Source of the DNA: Pseudomonas jessenii | GTDB lineage: Bacteria > Pseudomonadota > Gammaproteobacteria > Pseudomonadales > Pseudomonadaceae | Assembly (NCBI RefSeq): GCF_002236115.1 | Contig: NZ_NIWT01000001.1 | Coordinates: 124,001 to 188,000, forward strand | DNA: 64,000 nt | Direction of reading: 5' to 3' | Shown here: positions 26,706-35,230 of the stretch, in pieces | Numbering within the stretch: position 1 is the stretch's first letter | How the letters are laid out: each line of letters starts with the position of its first letter | Position numbers and translations under genes: made by a program | Notes under the pieces: model-generated | Seen by the model: the letters and a program-made list of their open reading frames with translations, nothing else | Told to the model about the DNA's origin: nothing | Database searches by the model: none

Positions 26706-27449
26706 ATGTCCCGACTAAACGGAAAAGTAGCCATTGTCATCGGAGCCGGTCGTGGTATTGGTCGCGCTACCGCAAAGCTCTTTGCAAAAGAAGGCGCGAA
26801 GGTCGCCGTTGTTTCAAGGACGGCTGAGAATGTGGCTGGTGTTGTCGCTGAGATCCAGGCTGCGGGCGGTACCGCCCTCGGAGTAGTCTGCGATGTATCC
26901 GACCCGAGTCAGATCAGTGTCGCCGTGGAAAAGGTCGTGGTTGAATATGGGCGCATCGATATTCTTGTGAATAATGCCTTTGACCCTTCAGTGGTCTCAT
27001 CCTCCGTTCTCGACTTGTCGACCGAGCAGCTGCAACGCAATTTGGAGATAGGGCCGATTGCCTATCTGCGGACGATGCAAGCCTGCTACCCACATCTCAA
27101 AGCCAGTGGGGAAGGGCGTGTCATCAACTTTGCATCGCTGGCAGGTGTGATTGGCTTGCAAGGTTATGCACCGTACAACATGGCGAAGGAGGCAGTCCGT
27201 GCTCTTACTCGCTCGGCAGCAAGGGAGTGGGGCGCTGACAACATTACTGTCAACAACGTCATGCCGGTCGCTGACACTTGGGGGGTTGATGCCAGTACGC
27301 CCGCGCCAACCAACGCACTTAACCGTTATGGATCACCTGAGGAGGATATTGCGCCGGTCGTACTGTTCCTCGCCAGCAGGGATGCACAATTCCTGACCGG
27401 TTACAGCCTTACCCCGGACGGAGGTCAAATCATCGATAGTGCTCGATAA
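26706..27449 (+). CDS. short-chain dehydrogenase/reductase (SDR)
   Basis: A 247-residue NAD(P)-dependent classical SDR. The cofactor loop is IGAGRGIGRATA (TGxxxGxG type), followed by NNAFDPS (an NNAG variant), the catalytic serine in NFASLAGV and YNMAKEA carrying Tyr and Lys. The C-terminal GYSLTPDGGQ is typical. The substrate is unknown. It is co-transcribed with the DoxX-like gene and ends in a hairpin shared with the convergent MFS gene. Confidence 0.88.
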   Translation: MSRLNGKVAIVIGAGRGIGRATAKLFAKEGAKVAVVSRTAENVAGVVAEIQAAGGTALGVVCDVSDPSQISVAVEKVVVEYGRIDILVNNAFDPSVVSSSVLDLSTEQLQRNLEIGPIAYLRTMQACYPHLKASGEGRVINFASLAGVIGLQGYAPYNMAKEAVRALTRSAAREWGADNITVNNVMPVADTWGVDASTPAPTNALNRYGSPEEDIAPVVLFLASRDAQFLTGYSLTPDGGQIIDSAR

Positions 27450-27475
27450 CAGTTACTTCAAATCACCGAGCAAAA

Positions 27476-27503
27476 CCACAAGGCATGCCCCCGTGCCTTG
27501 TGG
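27476..27503. terminator. bidirectional hairpin between SDR and MFS genes
   Basis: CCACAAGGCA and TGCCTTGTGG form a perfect 10-pair stem around an eight-base loop, between two convergent genes. A strong T-run is lacking on both sides. Confidence 0.6.
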
Positions 27504-27509
27504 ACATTA

Positions 27510-28709
27510 CTAGACCATTTTTGCCAATGCAGAAGTCTCCCGCATTGATACGCGTGCCGCTAGGAAGGCCAAAATCGCTGCCACTCCCAGTAATGCTGCA
27601 CTTAACTTAAAGGTGGCCCGGTATCCGCTTGAGTCAAAGACTAGCCCGCCAACTGTTGCCCCAGATGCGATAGCTAGCTGGATGATTGCAACCATTAAGC
27701 CGCCTCCTGCCTCGGCCTCCTCTGGCAACGTTTTTGCCAACCAAGTCCACCATCCCACGGGTGCCGCAGTCGCAACCAGTCCCCACAGGCCAAGCAAGAT
27801 AGTCGTGGTAGTCGCTGAGCTTCCAAATGAAACGAGCGCCAGCGCAATGATCGCCATAAAGATTGGGATGACGATGAGGGTGCGATGTAGGCCATTTTTC
27901 AGAAACGCTTCAATCAGGAAGGTTCCGGCCAGGCCCGCCAGACCCAAGACAAGCAGCATCAACGACAGCATGGAAACACTGACGTGTGTGACAGTCTCAA
28001 GAAACGGGCGCAGATAGGTAAACAGCATGAACTGTCCCATGAAAAACACGCTGACCGCCACCATACCTAACGCGACAGGCGTGCTCTTCATCAATTTGAA
28101 GACGTTACCCGTGCCCGAACCGCTTTGCGATTTCATCGGAGGAAGGCTTAACAATAGCCATACACAAGCGACTATGGCGACTGGGATGACGCACAAAAAT
28201 GCTCCGCGCCAGCCAATCAAGGCGCCGAGAAAGCTGCCCAATGGCGCCGCCACGACTGTCGCCAAAGCGTTGCCGCCGTTGACGATTGCCATTGCTCGAG
28301 TGACCTGGTCATCGGGCACCAGGCGCATGGCGGTTGCCGCTGAAAGTGACCAGAATCCACCGATGGCTACTCCGATCAGTGCTCGACCTACCATGAATAC
28401 CCAGTAGTTCGGCGCGAACGCGACGACTGTCCCTGAAATGATCATCAGCAGTGTCAGTGAAAGGAGCAGCGGTTTACGGTCGACCCGCGCAGCCACCGAT
28501 GCGATCAGAAGACTGGTGAATAGGGCAAACAGCCCCGACACGGAAATTCCCTGGCCAGCTTGTCCCTCGGTGATATGTAGATCTAACGCAATAGGTGTGA
28601 GCAGGCTGACGGGCATGAATTCCGAGGCCACTAGCACGAAGGCGGCGAGCGACATGGCGAATACGGCGCCCCACGATTCACGGGGCACAGATGGGGAGTG
28701 ATCATTCAT
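27510..28709 (-). CDS. MFS efflux transporter, DHA1/AraJ-like
   Basis: A 399-residue, 12-segment major facilitator. The N-terminal FVLVASEFMPVSLLTPIALDL and GRALIGVAIGGFWSLSAATA are the hallmarks of the AraJ/SotB/YdhP-type efflux proteins (sugar or drug exporters). The substrate is unknown. It is divergent from the AraC regulator gene across 262 bases, so that regulator is a candidate controller. Confidence 0.85.
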   Translation of the reverse strand: MNDHSPSVPRESWGAVFAMSLAAFVLVASEFMPVSLLTPIALDLHITEGQAGQGISVSGLFALFTSLLIASVAARVDRKPLLLSLTLLMIISGTVVAFAPNYWVFMVGRALIGVAIGGFWSLSAATAMRLVPDDQVTRAMAIVNGGNALATVVAAPLGSFLGALIGWRGAFLCVIPVAIVACVWLLLSLPPMKSQSGSGTGNVFKLMKSTPVALGMVAVSVFFMGQFMLFTYLRPFLETVTHVSVSMLSLMLLVLGLAGLAGTFLIEAFLKNGLHRTLIVIPIFMAIIALALVSFGSSATTTTILLGLWGLVATAAPVGWWTWLAKTLPEEAEAGGGLMVAIIQLAIASGATVGGLVFDSSGYRATFKLSAALLGVAAILAFLAARVSMRETSALAKMV

Positions 28710-28971
28710 TACTTGAATCCTGTATTACGCGAAGCGTCGTAGCTCCGAGAAACGGGGCTACGAGAGAGGAGATGCCGGGTACCCGCGTGAGCACCGTAGG
28801 CTCTGAAAGCATGGGAGCGTCCTCGATGGGTTTGCAGGATGGACATTCTCCCGCTCTATCCAGCACCTCTGTAGTGCAATCCGCTGGATTACTTGCCTGA
28901 TTCTATGAGTCTCCGCTTTTGGGCAGGACGGTTGAGGGCGGGCGGGTTAGAGTTCAACGAAGAGGTATGAG

Positions 28972-29895
28972 ATGAACATGACGAACAAACTCAACACAGT
29001 GGCCCAACTGCTATCCACGCAAGAAAAGCTTGCGCGGGTCATCGGCTCGCAAATATCCATACCAGGTGATTACAGAACGGCCATTACAGGTCTTGGTTTT
29101 TTCAGGCGCGAACATCCAGCGGCGCCCATTATCTGTATGGTCGAGCCGAGCATCATTCTCGTTGCGTGTGGCGAGAAGCAGCTTTGGGTGGGGGGAGAGG
29201 GCTACCCGTATAACTCCTCGAAATTTTTGATTACTTCACTGGATTTGCCTGCAAATTCAGAAGTGCTGGTCGCGAGCCCGGATCAGCCATGCTTGGGACT
29301 GACGTTGAAACTCGACTTGCGCATCCTATCTGAGCTGATTGCGCAAAGTGACCTGCCGCCGACCCGTGATCGAGCGGTAGTGAAAAGCGTGGGCATTGGT
29401 TCCGTGACACAACCGATACTGGCCTCGTTTGAGCGCTTGTTAGCGTTGTTCGATGAGCCAGAGTCCATTCCTGTCCTTGCCCCGTTGATCCAGCGCGAGA
29501 TCCACTACCGTCTACTACAGAGTGATCAGGCAGGGAGGCTTCGGCAAATAACTTCTGTCGATGGCCAGGGCTATCGGATCGCCAAAGCAATCGATTGGCT
29601 TAAGCTGAACTACGCATCGGCGCTCCGCGTCGACGAACTTGCTGCCAAGGTTCAGATGAGCACTCCGACCTTTCACCACCATTTCCGCCAACTCACTACG
29701 ATGAGCCCCTTGCAGTATCAAAAGTGGCTTCGGCTGAATGAGGCTAAACGATTGATGCTCAACGAGCATCAAGACGTATCAAGCGCAGCATTCAAGGTTG
29801 GATATGAAAGCCCATCCCAATTCAGTCGTGAATACCGTCGTCTTTTCGGGGTGCCACCAAAGCGAGATATCGCAGTCTTGAGAGGGCAGGGTTAG
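28972..29895 (+). CDS. AraC family regulator with AraC_N domain (YqhC-like)
   Basis: A 307-residue regulator. Residues about 20-170 are the AraC_N (PF06719) type sensor domain, and residues about 205-300 hold two helix-turn-helix units (DELAAKVQMSTPTFHHHFRQ and SAAFKVGYESPSQFSREYRR) with the LFGVPP close. YqhC of this group activates an aldehyde reductase gene in response to aldehydes. An alcohol dehydrogenase gene lies 285 bases downstream on the same strand, which fits a similar role. AGAGG precedes the ATG by about nine bases; a second ATG lies two codons on. Confidence 0.87.
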   Translation: MNMTNKLNTVAQLLSTQEKLARVIGSQISIPGDYRTAITGLGFFRREHPAAPIICMVEPSIILVACGEKQLWVGGEGYPYNSSKFLITSLDLPANSEVLVASPDQPCLGLTLKLDLRILSELIAQSDLPPTRDRAVVKSVGIGSVTQPILASFERLLALFDEPESIPVLAPLIQREIHYRLLQSDQAGRLRQITSVDGQGYRIAKAIDWLKLNYASALRVDELAAKVQMSTPTFHHHFRQLTTMSPLQYQKWLRLNEAKRLMLNEHQDVSSAAFKVGYESPSQFSREYRRLFGVPPKRDIAVLRGQG

Positions 29896-30072
29896 TGGCC
29901 TACAGCGAGCGGGAGTGTTCTTTGGATGGAGAGAGACATATCCGGTTTTCCCGTAAATACGATGCGATTGTCATCTCATTGGAATAGGCAAGAAATCCAG
30001 AGGAATACCCTAATGCTTCAGCTGTGATCCATGGAAAATGATCCTGACTATCCGCAACGGGAGGATCGATCC

Positions 30073-30171
30073 ATGAATCCCGATTACGATTTCAGCGCCA
30101 AGGTCGCGTTAGTAGTTGGTGCCAGCATTGGCATTGGCTTGGTCTTGTGCTCGTCGATGAGGCCTATCTAG
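30073..30171 (+). pseudogene. N-terminal remnant of an SDR gene
   Basis: Thirty-two codons give the start of a short-chain dehydrogenase (MNPDYDFSAKVALVVGASIG then IG, a cofactor-loop sequence), after which the match ends in unrelated codons and a TAG. Typical SDRs of this type begin MNPDYDFSGKVALVTGASSG. The remaining 215 or so residues are gone; the alcohol dehydrogenase starts nine bases later. A deletion has apparently joined this stub to the next gene. Confidence 0.72.
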
Positions 30172-30179
30172 GAGTTCTA

Positions 30180-31229
30180 ATGAAAACTTACGCATATGCT
30201 GCCACTGCGGCGGATAAACCACTCGCCCCTTTCTCCTTCGAGCGACGTGCACTTCGTTCGAATGACGTGGCAATCGAGATAATGTATTGCGGCGTTTGTC
30301 ACTCCGACCTACATACAGCACGTAACGACTGGTCTTGGACGAATTACCCGATTGTGGTTGGCCATGAGATTGTGGGACGGGTAATTGAAGTGGGGCCTGA
30401 TGTCACGCGCCACAAGGTTGGAGACCATGTCGCAGTCGGGACTATGGTCGACAGCTGCCAGCACTGCGATCAGTGCCATAAAGGCGAAGAACAACTTTGC
30501 CGTGACGGGAATACTCAGACCTTTGCGGGTGTTGACCGTATCTCTGGCGAGCCAACCATGGGGGGATATGCAAAGCACATCGTAACCCGTGAAGAATTCG
30601 TACTTCACATTCCACAGGGACTTGATTTGGCGAAAGTAGGCCCACTGCTTTGTGCTGGTGCAACGACCTATTCGCCGCTGCGTACTTGGAATGTCGGGCC
30701 TGGCAGCCGTGTTGGCGTCATTGGCATGGGTGGTCTAGGGCATATGGCTATCAAGCTTGCGGTTGCACTGGGCGCTCACGTAACGGTTCTGAGTCGCTCG
30801 GCTAAAAAAGAAGCGGATGCCAAGACGCTCGGCGCCGAGAGCTTTGTGGTATCGAATGACGAAGCTGCGATGACGAAAGCGGCTTCGTCATTCGACCTCA
30901 TTATTGATACCGTTCCTGCCAAACACGACCTCACACCTTACCTTCCTTTGCTCGATATAGACGGTACCTTGTGTGTCGTAGGTCAGATCGGCCCGCTTGA
31001 TGAGTTGAATAGCCTACCGTTGCTATTGGGCCGGCGTCGTGTCGCAGGTTCGGCCATCGCTGGTATTGCTCAGACGCAGGAAATGCTGGAGTTTTGCGCT
31101 CGGATGAACGTTTTGCCGGACATTGAAATGATCCGTATCGATCAAATCAACGAGGCCTTCGAGCGGTTGGAACGTTCCGATGTGCATTACCGTTTTGTGA
31201 TCGATATGGCGTCTCTCACTCAGTCTTGA
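30180..31229 (+). CDS. zinc-dependent NAD(P) alcohol dehydrogenase (YahK/CAD-like)
   Basis: A 349-residue medium-chain dehydrogenase reducing aldehydes with NADPH. The catalytic zinc ligands are in CGVCHSDLH and GHEIVGRV, and the structural zinc cysteines in DSCQHCDQCHKGEEQLC. The Rossmann loop is GVIGMGGLGHMAIKLA. This set matches the YahK/cinnamyl-alcohol group. The ATG at 30180 begins the conserved sequence. It lies downstream of the AraC regulator, and the SDR stub stands in between, so an older operon seems to have been cut. Confidence 0.9.
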   Translation: MKTYAYAATAADKPLAPFSFERRALRSNDVAIEIMYCGVCHSDLHTARNDWSWTNYPIVVGHEIVGRVIEVGPDVTRHKVGDHVAVGTMVDSCQHCDQCHKGEEQLCRDGNTQTFAGVDRISGEPTMGGYAKHIVTREEFVLHIPQGLDLAKVGPLLCAGATTYSPLRTWNVGPGSRVGVIGMGGLGHMAIKLAVALGAHVTVLSRSAKKEADAKTLGAESFVVSNDEAAMTKAASSFDLIIDTVPAKHDLTPYLPLLDIDGTLCVVGQIGPLDELNSLPLLLGRRRVAGSAIAGIAQTQEMLEFCARMNVLPDIEMIRIDQINEAFERLERSDVHYRFVIDMASLTQS

Positions 31230-31329
31230 GCTAATCAACTCTATGCGTAAGCGCCGGCTAGATAGCCGGTGGCTTCCGCGCGTGTCTGGATGCACCGGTC
31301 AATGTGGGGGCGTTCGGAGGAAATCGCTT

Positions 31330-31446
31330 ATGAAAATTGGCATCCTGGGTTCAGGACTGATGGGTGCGAATATCGGTTCTGTATTTGCGCAACTTGGCCA
31401 TGCCATCCTGCACATGCATCTTCCTAGCAGTGTGATGATTGCCTGA
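31330..31446 (+). pseudogene. N-terminal remnant of an NADP/F420-dependent oxidoreductase-like gene
   Basis: Thirty-eight codons encode the Rossmann start MKIGILGSGLMGANIGSVFA QLGH, then drift into unrelated residues and a TGA. NADPH-dependent F420 reductase-like proteins start this way and run for about 200 residues. As with the SDR stub 1.2 kb upstream, only the cofactor-binding beginning survives. Confidence 0.65.
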
Positions 31447-31494
31447 CTCCCCTTTGACTAATCCACCGCAGAGCGCATAGGTGGCGCCTTCATC

Positions 31495-32604
31495 ATGAAA
31501 ATGCATGGAGCTCTTGCCCTGATAGCACTAGCTGGGATCGCGGTGGTGGGGCTCAGTGCTGCGACCGGATATCTGCTGCCGCCTGTATTGGGTGCGTTAC
31601 CCAGCGGCGCGCGTTTGGAGGCGATTTCTCATTCGCCTAACTATATTGATGGCGCATTTCGCAATCAGATCGAAACTCCGATGCGCACAACTGATCAGTC
31701 CGAATGGGCTATGTGGGCCGAGATGATTTTTGAGCCTGAAAGCCATGTTCGACCTCCCGACATCGTTCCATCCATCAAGACCAACCTGAAGGCGCTTGAT
31801 CGTGCCCAAGACTTAGTGGTCTGGCTCGGCCACTCGTCTTACTACGTGCAGCTCAATGGGCAGCGGGTTCTAATAGATCCAGTGTTGAGCTCAAACGCGT
31901 CCCCAATTCCCTTCACCAACACTGCCTTTGAAGGCACTAGCATCTACAGCGCAGAAGACATGCCCGAGATCGATTTTCTTTTGATTAGCCATGATCACTA
32001 CGACCACTTGGATTATCCGACAGTTACAGCCTTGAAGCATAAAGTCAGGCAGGTGGTCGTGGGCCTAGGGGTAGGCGCCCATTTTGAGGCGTGGGGGTAT
32101 GACATGCGAACGGTGTCTGAAGCCGACTGGAACCAATCTGTTGGCAGTGCACCTGGGTTGCAGGTACTTGTTGCACCGGCTCGACACTTCTCTGGCCGTG
32201 TTTTTACCCGAGATCAATCGCTGTGGGTCGGTTTCGCTTTGATTTCCCCAAGTCGTCGCCTGTTTTTCAGTGGAGACACCGGTTACGCAGGGCACTTTGC
32301 TGCAATCGGTCGTGAGCATGGCCCATTCGACTGGGTAACGCTCGACACCGGCCAGTATGATCCGCGCTGGGCCAATGTGCATATGAATCCAGAGCAGGCC
32401 GCACAAGCTGCGCAAGATTTGCGGACAAAGGTGCTGGTACCAGGGCACGTAGGTCGTTTTTCCCTTGCTCCGCATGCATGGGATGACCCCTTCAAACGGC
32501 TCGCTGTTTCAACTCAGAATCGCGGCTATGACCTGTGGACGCCGAAAATAGGGCAGCCGATGTTTCTCGACGGCGAACAGCAGAGCTTTCCATCTTGGTG
32601 GTAG
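31495..32604 (+). CDS. metallo-beta-lactamase fold hydrolase, exported or membrane-anchored
   Basis: A 369-residue protein of the NAPE-PLD/RomA-like branch of the MBL fold. A hydrophobic N-terminal segment (residues 5-35) anchors or exports it. The metal motif is SHDHYDHLD (H166, H168, D170, H171), further ligands lie in APARHFSGR and FSGDTGY, and a final histidine is in VPGHVG. Members of this branch hydrolyse phosphodiester or lactone substrates; the substrate here is unknown. It follows the oxidoreductase stub by 48 bases. Confidence 0.82.
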   Translation: MKMHGALALIALAGIAVVGLSAATGYLLPPVLGALPSGARLEAISHSPNYIDGAFRNQIETPMRTTDQSEWAMWAEMIFEPESHVRPPDIVPSIKTNLKALDRAQDLVVWLGHSSYYVQLNGQRVLIDPVLSSNASPIPFTNTAFEGTSIYSAEDMPEIDFLLISHDHYDHLDYPTVTALKHKVRQVVVGLGVGAHFEAWGYDMRTVSEADWNQSVGSAPGLQVLVAPARHFSGRVFTRDQSLWVGFALISPSRRLFFSGDTGYAGHFAAIGREHGPFDWVTLDTGQYDPRWANVHMNPEQAAQAAQDLRTKVLVPGHVGRFSLAPHAWDDPFKRLAVSTQNRGYDLWTPKIGQPMFLDGEQQSFPSWW

Positions 32605-32745
32605 GGCGGCAGCTTCAGATACTTCCGATAACCAGACACTCAAGCGCCATAGGGGCAATCTAGTCGTCTTTCTGAACGTAGAGACGCCTCGGCAGAGAAA
32701 CGCCTTGCTGCATCGGGTGAAGAGGCTGTCGCGGCAATAGGAGCA

Positions 32746-33765
32746 TCAGGAAAGGAGTCGTCGCTCACGCTCTCCCTTTGCGATGGCAACTTGCGACTCA
32801 TTCGGTAAGAAAACATCATTTTTTGCAGCAATGATCTCAGCCATAACGCTCACAGCAATCTCGGCAGGAGTTTTACTACCGATATAAATTCCGATAGGGC
32901 CTCTCAGGCGCTGCAAACTCGTTTCGGAATGGCCGAAGTGCTCTATAAGACGCTCGCGGCGAGACTGATCGTTTCGTCGTGAACCTATCGTGCCTACATA
33001 GAATGCGGAACTCTCCAGGGCTGCAATCAGAGCGAGGTCATCGAGTTTGGGATCGTGACTGAGGCAGACAATACAGGTGCGCATATCAGGAGCAAAATCA
33101 CGAACGGCGTCGTCCGGCATACCTACAATTTTATCCACGCCATCGACGCTCCAACCACTCATATACTCAGATCGGGGATCACAGACTGATACTGAGAAGC
33201 CGTTAAATAACGCCATTGTCGCAAGGTATTCCGCTAGCGCGCCTGCCCCTATCAACAGCGCTCGAAAGCCTGGCCCAAGCGTATTCACCATATATTTGCC
33301 ATCAAAGCAAAACCGTTCGGGAATGGCTGTAGGTGCCAGCTCAACCGCACCGTCACTTAGCGCTACCTGGCGTCTGACTAAAGATCCCGCGTCTAGCTCG
33401 CTTAACAGCCGGACGAGGAGAGTTAGGGAGGGGCAGAACTCGAGTATCAGCTCAACGGTACCCCCGCACGGCAGACCAAATCGATGTGCCTCAACCGCAC
33501 TAACGCCATAGCGAACCAGCTGTGGTGGTTTTGCGTAGATGCCTTGTTCACCGTACGCTTGGGTAAAGCGATGGATAAGGTCGTCTTCAATGCACCCTCC
33601 TGAAACACTTCCAACTACGCGGCCATCATTTCGCAAAGCCATCATGGAGCCAACAGGTCGGGGGGATGACCCCCAAGTGCGCGCGACAGTGGCGAGCAAG
33701 ACGTTGTCGCCTTGAGCGATCCAGTCTCGAGCACTTCGTAGAACTAATAGGTCGATGCTTTCCAT
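32746..33765 (-). CDS. XdhC family molybdenum-enzyme maturation factor
   Basis: About 339 residues. The N-terminal XdhC part has TVARTWGSSPRPVGSMMAL and GSVSGGCIEDDLI, which carries the conserved cysteine. The C-terminal part is a Rossmann fold starting ALLIGAGALAEYLA with IGSRRNDQSRRERL. XdhC proteins insert sulfurated molybdenum cofactor into xanthine-dehydrogenase family enzymes. It is the last of four genes for such an enzyme, which fits. ATG 33765 is proposed; a TTG at 33774 with AAGGA just ahead is an alternative. Confidence 0.87.
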   Translation of the reverse strand: MESIDLLVLRSARDWIAQGDNVLLATVARTWGSSPRPVGSMMALRNDGRVVGSVSGGCIEDDLIHRFTQAYGEQGIYAKPPQLVRYGVSAVEAHRFGLPCGGTVELILEFCPSLTLLVRLLSELDAGSLVRRQVALSDGAVELAPTAIPERFCFDGKYMVNTLGPGFRALLIGAGALAEYLATMALFNGFSVSVCDPRSEYMSGWSVDGVDKIVGMPDDAVRDFAPDMRTCIVCLSHDPKLDDLALIAALESSAFYVGTIGSRRNDQSRRERLIEHFGHSETSLQRLRGPIGIYIGSKTPAEIAVSVMAEIIAAKNDVFLPNESQVAIAKGERERRLLS

Positions 33766-33865
33766 CCGAGTCAATCATCCTTCTCTTGTGTGACCCGTTT
33801 ATTGAGGTTCAAACGAACCGCTGATTGGAGGTCAACATTCTCTTTGCTTACGACTACGGCAGTTC

Positions 33866-35218
33866 TCAGCGCATCTGCAAGATGATTGGGCTACTGCTTG
33901 CTGGGTCAGTTTTCTCGCGCAGCTTACCGACCGCTTCTGTAGTGATCGCGTCGCTTTGATTGCCCCAAGTGCTGCGAACGAAAGTCAGCAAGTCAGCAAT
34001 CTGCTTATCCGACAGTTGTTCACGGAAAGCTGGCATGCGATAGGCGTCCGGGACACCTGCTGCGACCACCCGCTGCGAGCCATTGAGGGTGATGTTAATT
34101 GCTGAGGCAGTTTCTTTGGACAGTGCTGAAGTCGCTCCCGCCAGCGGCGGCATCCATTCAGACTGGCCTTTGCCGTCCAATCCATGGCAGGAGGCGCAGC
34201 GCTCTACATAGGTATGGGCACCAGGAGCGTCCATTTGCGTAGCCGCTGACACTGCTTCGTATTGCCACGGTTTTCCGTCGCGCTGCCTGTCACCGGGTAA
34301 CGACTTCAAGTAGCGGGCGATTGATGTCAGATCATGGTCGCTCATGAACTGCGTAGAATTGTTAAACGCTTCGGTCATCGATCCAAACACCACGGCGTGC
34401 TTGTTACGGCCTGTTTTCAGGAATTGGACGATCTCGGGCTCGCTCCATCTTGCAAGGCCAAAATTGTGATCGTCGCGAAGACTTGGGGCGTACCAGCCGT
34501 CCAGCAAAGCACCGGCGAGGAACTGAGTACCAGATTCATCGAGAGCCTTTTCGTTGAATGCCAACCCTCGTGGCGTATGACAGCTACCACAATGACCAGG
34601 GCCTTGAACAATGTAGGCTCCACGGTTCCACAAGGCGTCCTGCGTAGTTTTTGTGGCATAGGATCCGGTGTCCGTGAAAACACCATTCCACAATGCGATG
34701 GGCCAGCGCATGTTCAGCGGCCAGGGTATTGCGCTCGGGATGTTTGCCTGCCTAACGGGTGCCACACCTTTCATGAAGAAAGCGTACAACGCGCGCATGT
34801 CTTCGTCGCTGAGCTTGGCGTATGAGGGGTAAGGCATGGCTGGGTACAAACGACGTACACCCGGAGCCACGCCGTGGCGCACTGCTCGGTCAAAGTCGCC
34901 CAGACTATAGTTGCCGATGCCCGTTTCCCGGTCAGGAGTAATGTTTGTAGCGTGAATCGCACCAAGAGGGGTGGCCATTTCAAGACCTCCGGCGAACGGA
35001 GATCCGCTAGGTACACTATGGCACGCCACGCAGTCACTCAGACGCGCTACGTATTCACCACGCGCTACAAGATTGGGAGCGATGTCGACCCCGGCAGTCT
35101 GTTCATCTTCCAGGAGCGATTTTGGCTCGCGGGTGACATACCAAGCGAGTAATGCTGCCGCGACCAGGCATGGCAAAGCCAACCAGCCAGCGGTTCTTAC
35201 GAATCGGCTGTTGTTCAT
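33866..35218 (-). CDS. triheme c-type cytochrome subunit of periplasmic dehydrogenase
   Basis: A 450-residue cytochrome with an N-terminal membrane anchor/signal (residues 10-28) and three CxxCH haem sites: CVACH (from residue 63), CGSCH near 215 and CASCH near 345. The layout matches the cytochrome subunit of acetic-acid-bacterial alcohol or aldehyde dehydrogenases, which passes electrons to the quinone pool or terminal oxidases. It lies 12 bases after the molybdopterin subunit gene and works with it in the periplasm. Confidence 0.9.
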   Translation of the reverse strand: MNNSRFVRTAGWLALPCLVAAALLAWYVTREPKSLLEDEQTAGVDIAPNLVARGEYVARLSDCVACHSVPSGSPFAGGLEMATPLGAIHATNITPDRETGIGNYSLGDFDRAVRHGVAPGVRRLYPAMPYPSYAKLSDEDMRALYAFFMKGVAPVRQANIPSAIPWPLNMRWPIALWNGVFTDTGSYATKTTQDALWNRGAYIVQGPGHCGSCHTPRGLAFNEKALDESGTQFLAGALLDGWYAPSLRDDHNFGLARWSEPEIVQFLKTGRNKHAVVFGSMTEAFNNSTQFMSDHDLTSIARYLKSLPGDRQRDGKPWQYEAVSAATQMDAPGAHTYVERCASCHGLDGKGQSEWMPPLAGATSALSKETASAINITLNGSQRVVAAGVPDAYRMPAFREQLSDKQIADLLTFVRSTWGNQSDAITTEAVGKLREKTDPASSSPIILQMR

Positions 35219-35230
35219 GGGCGCTCCAGG

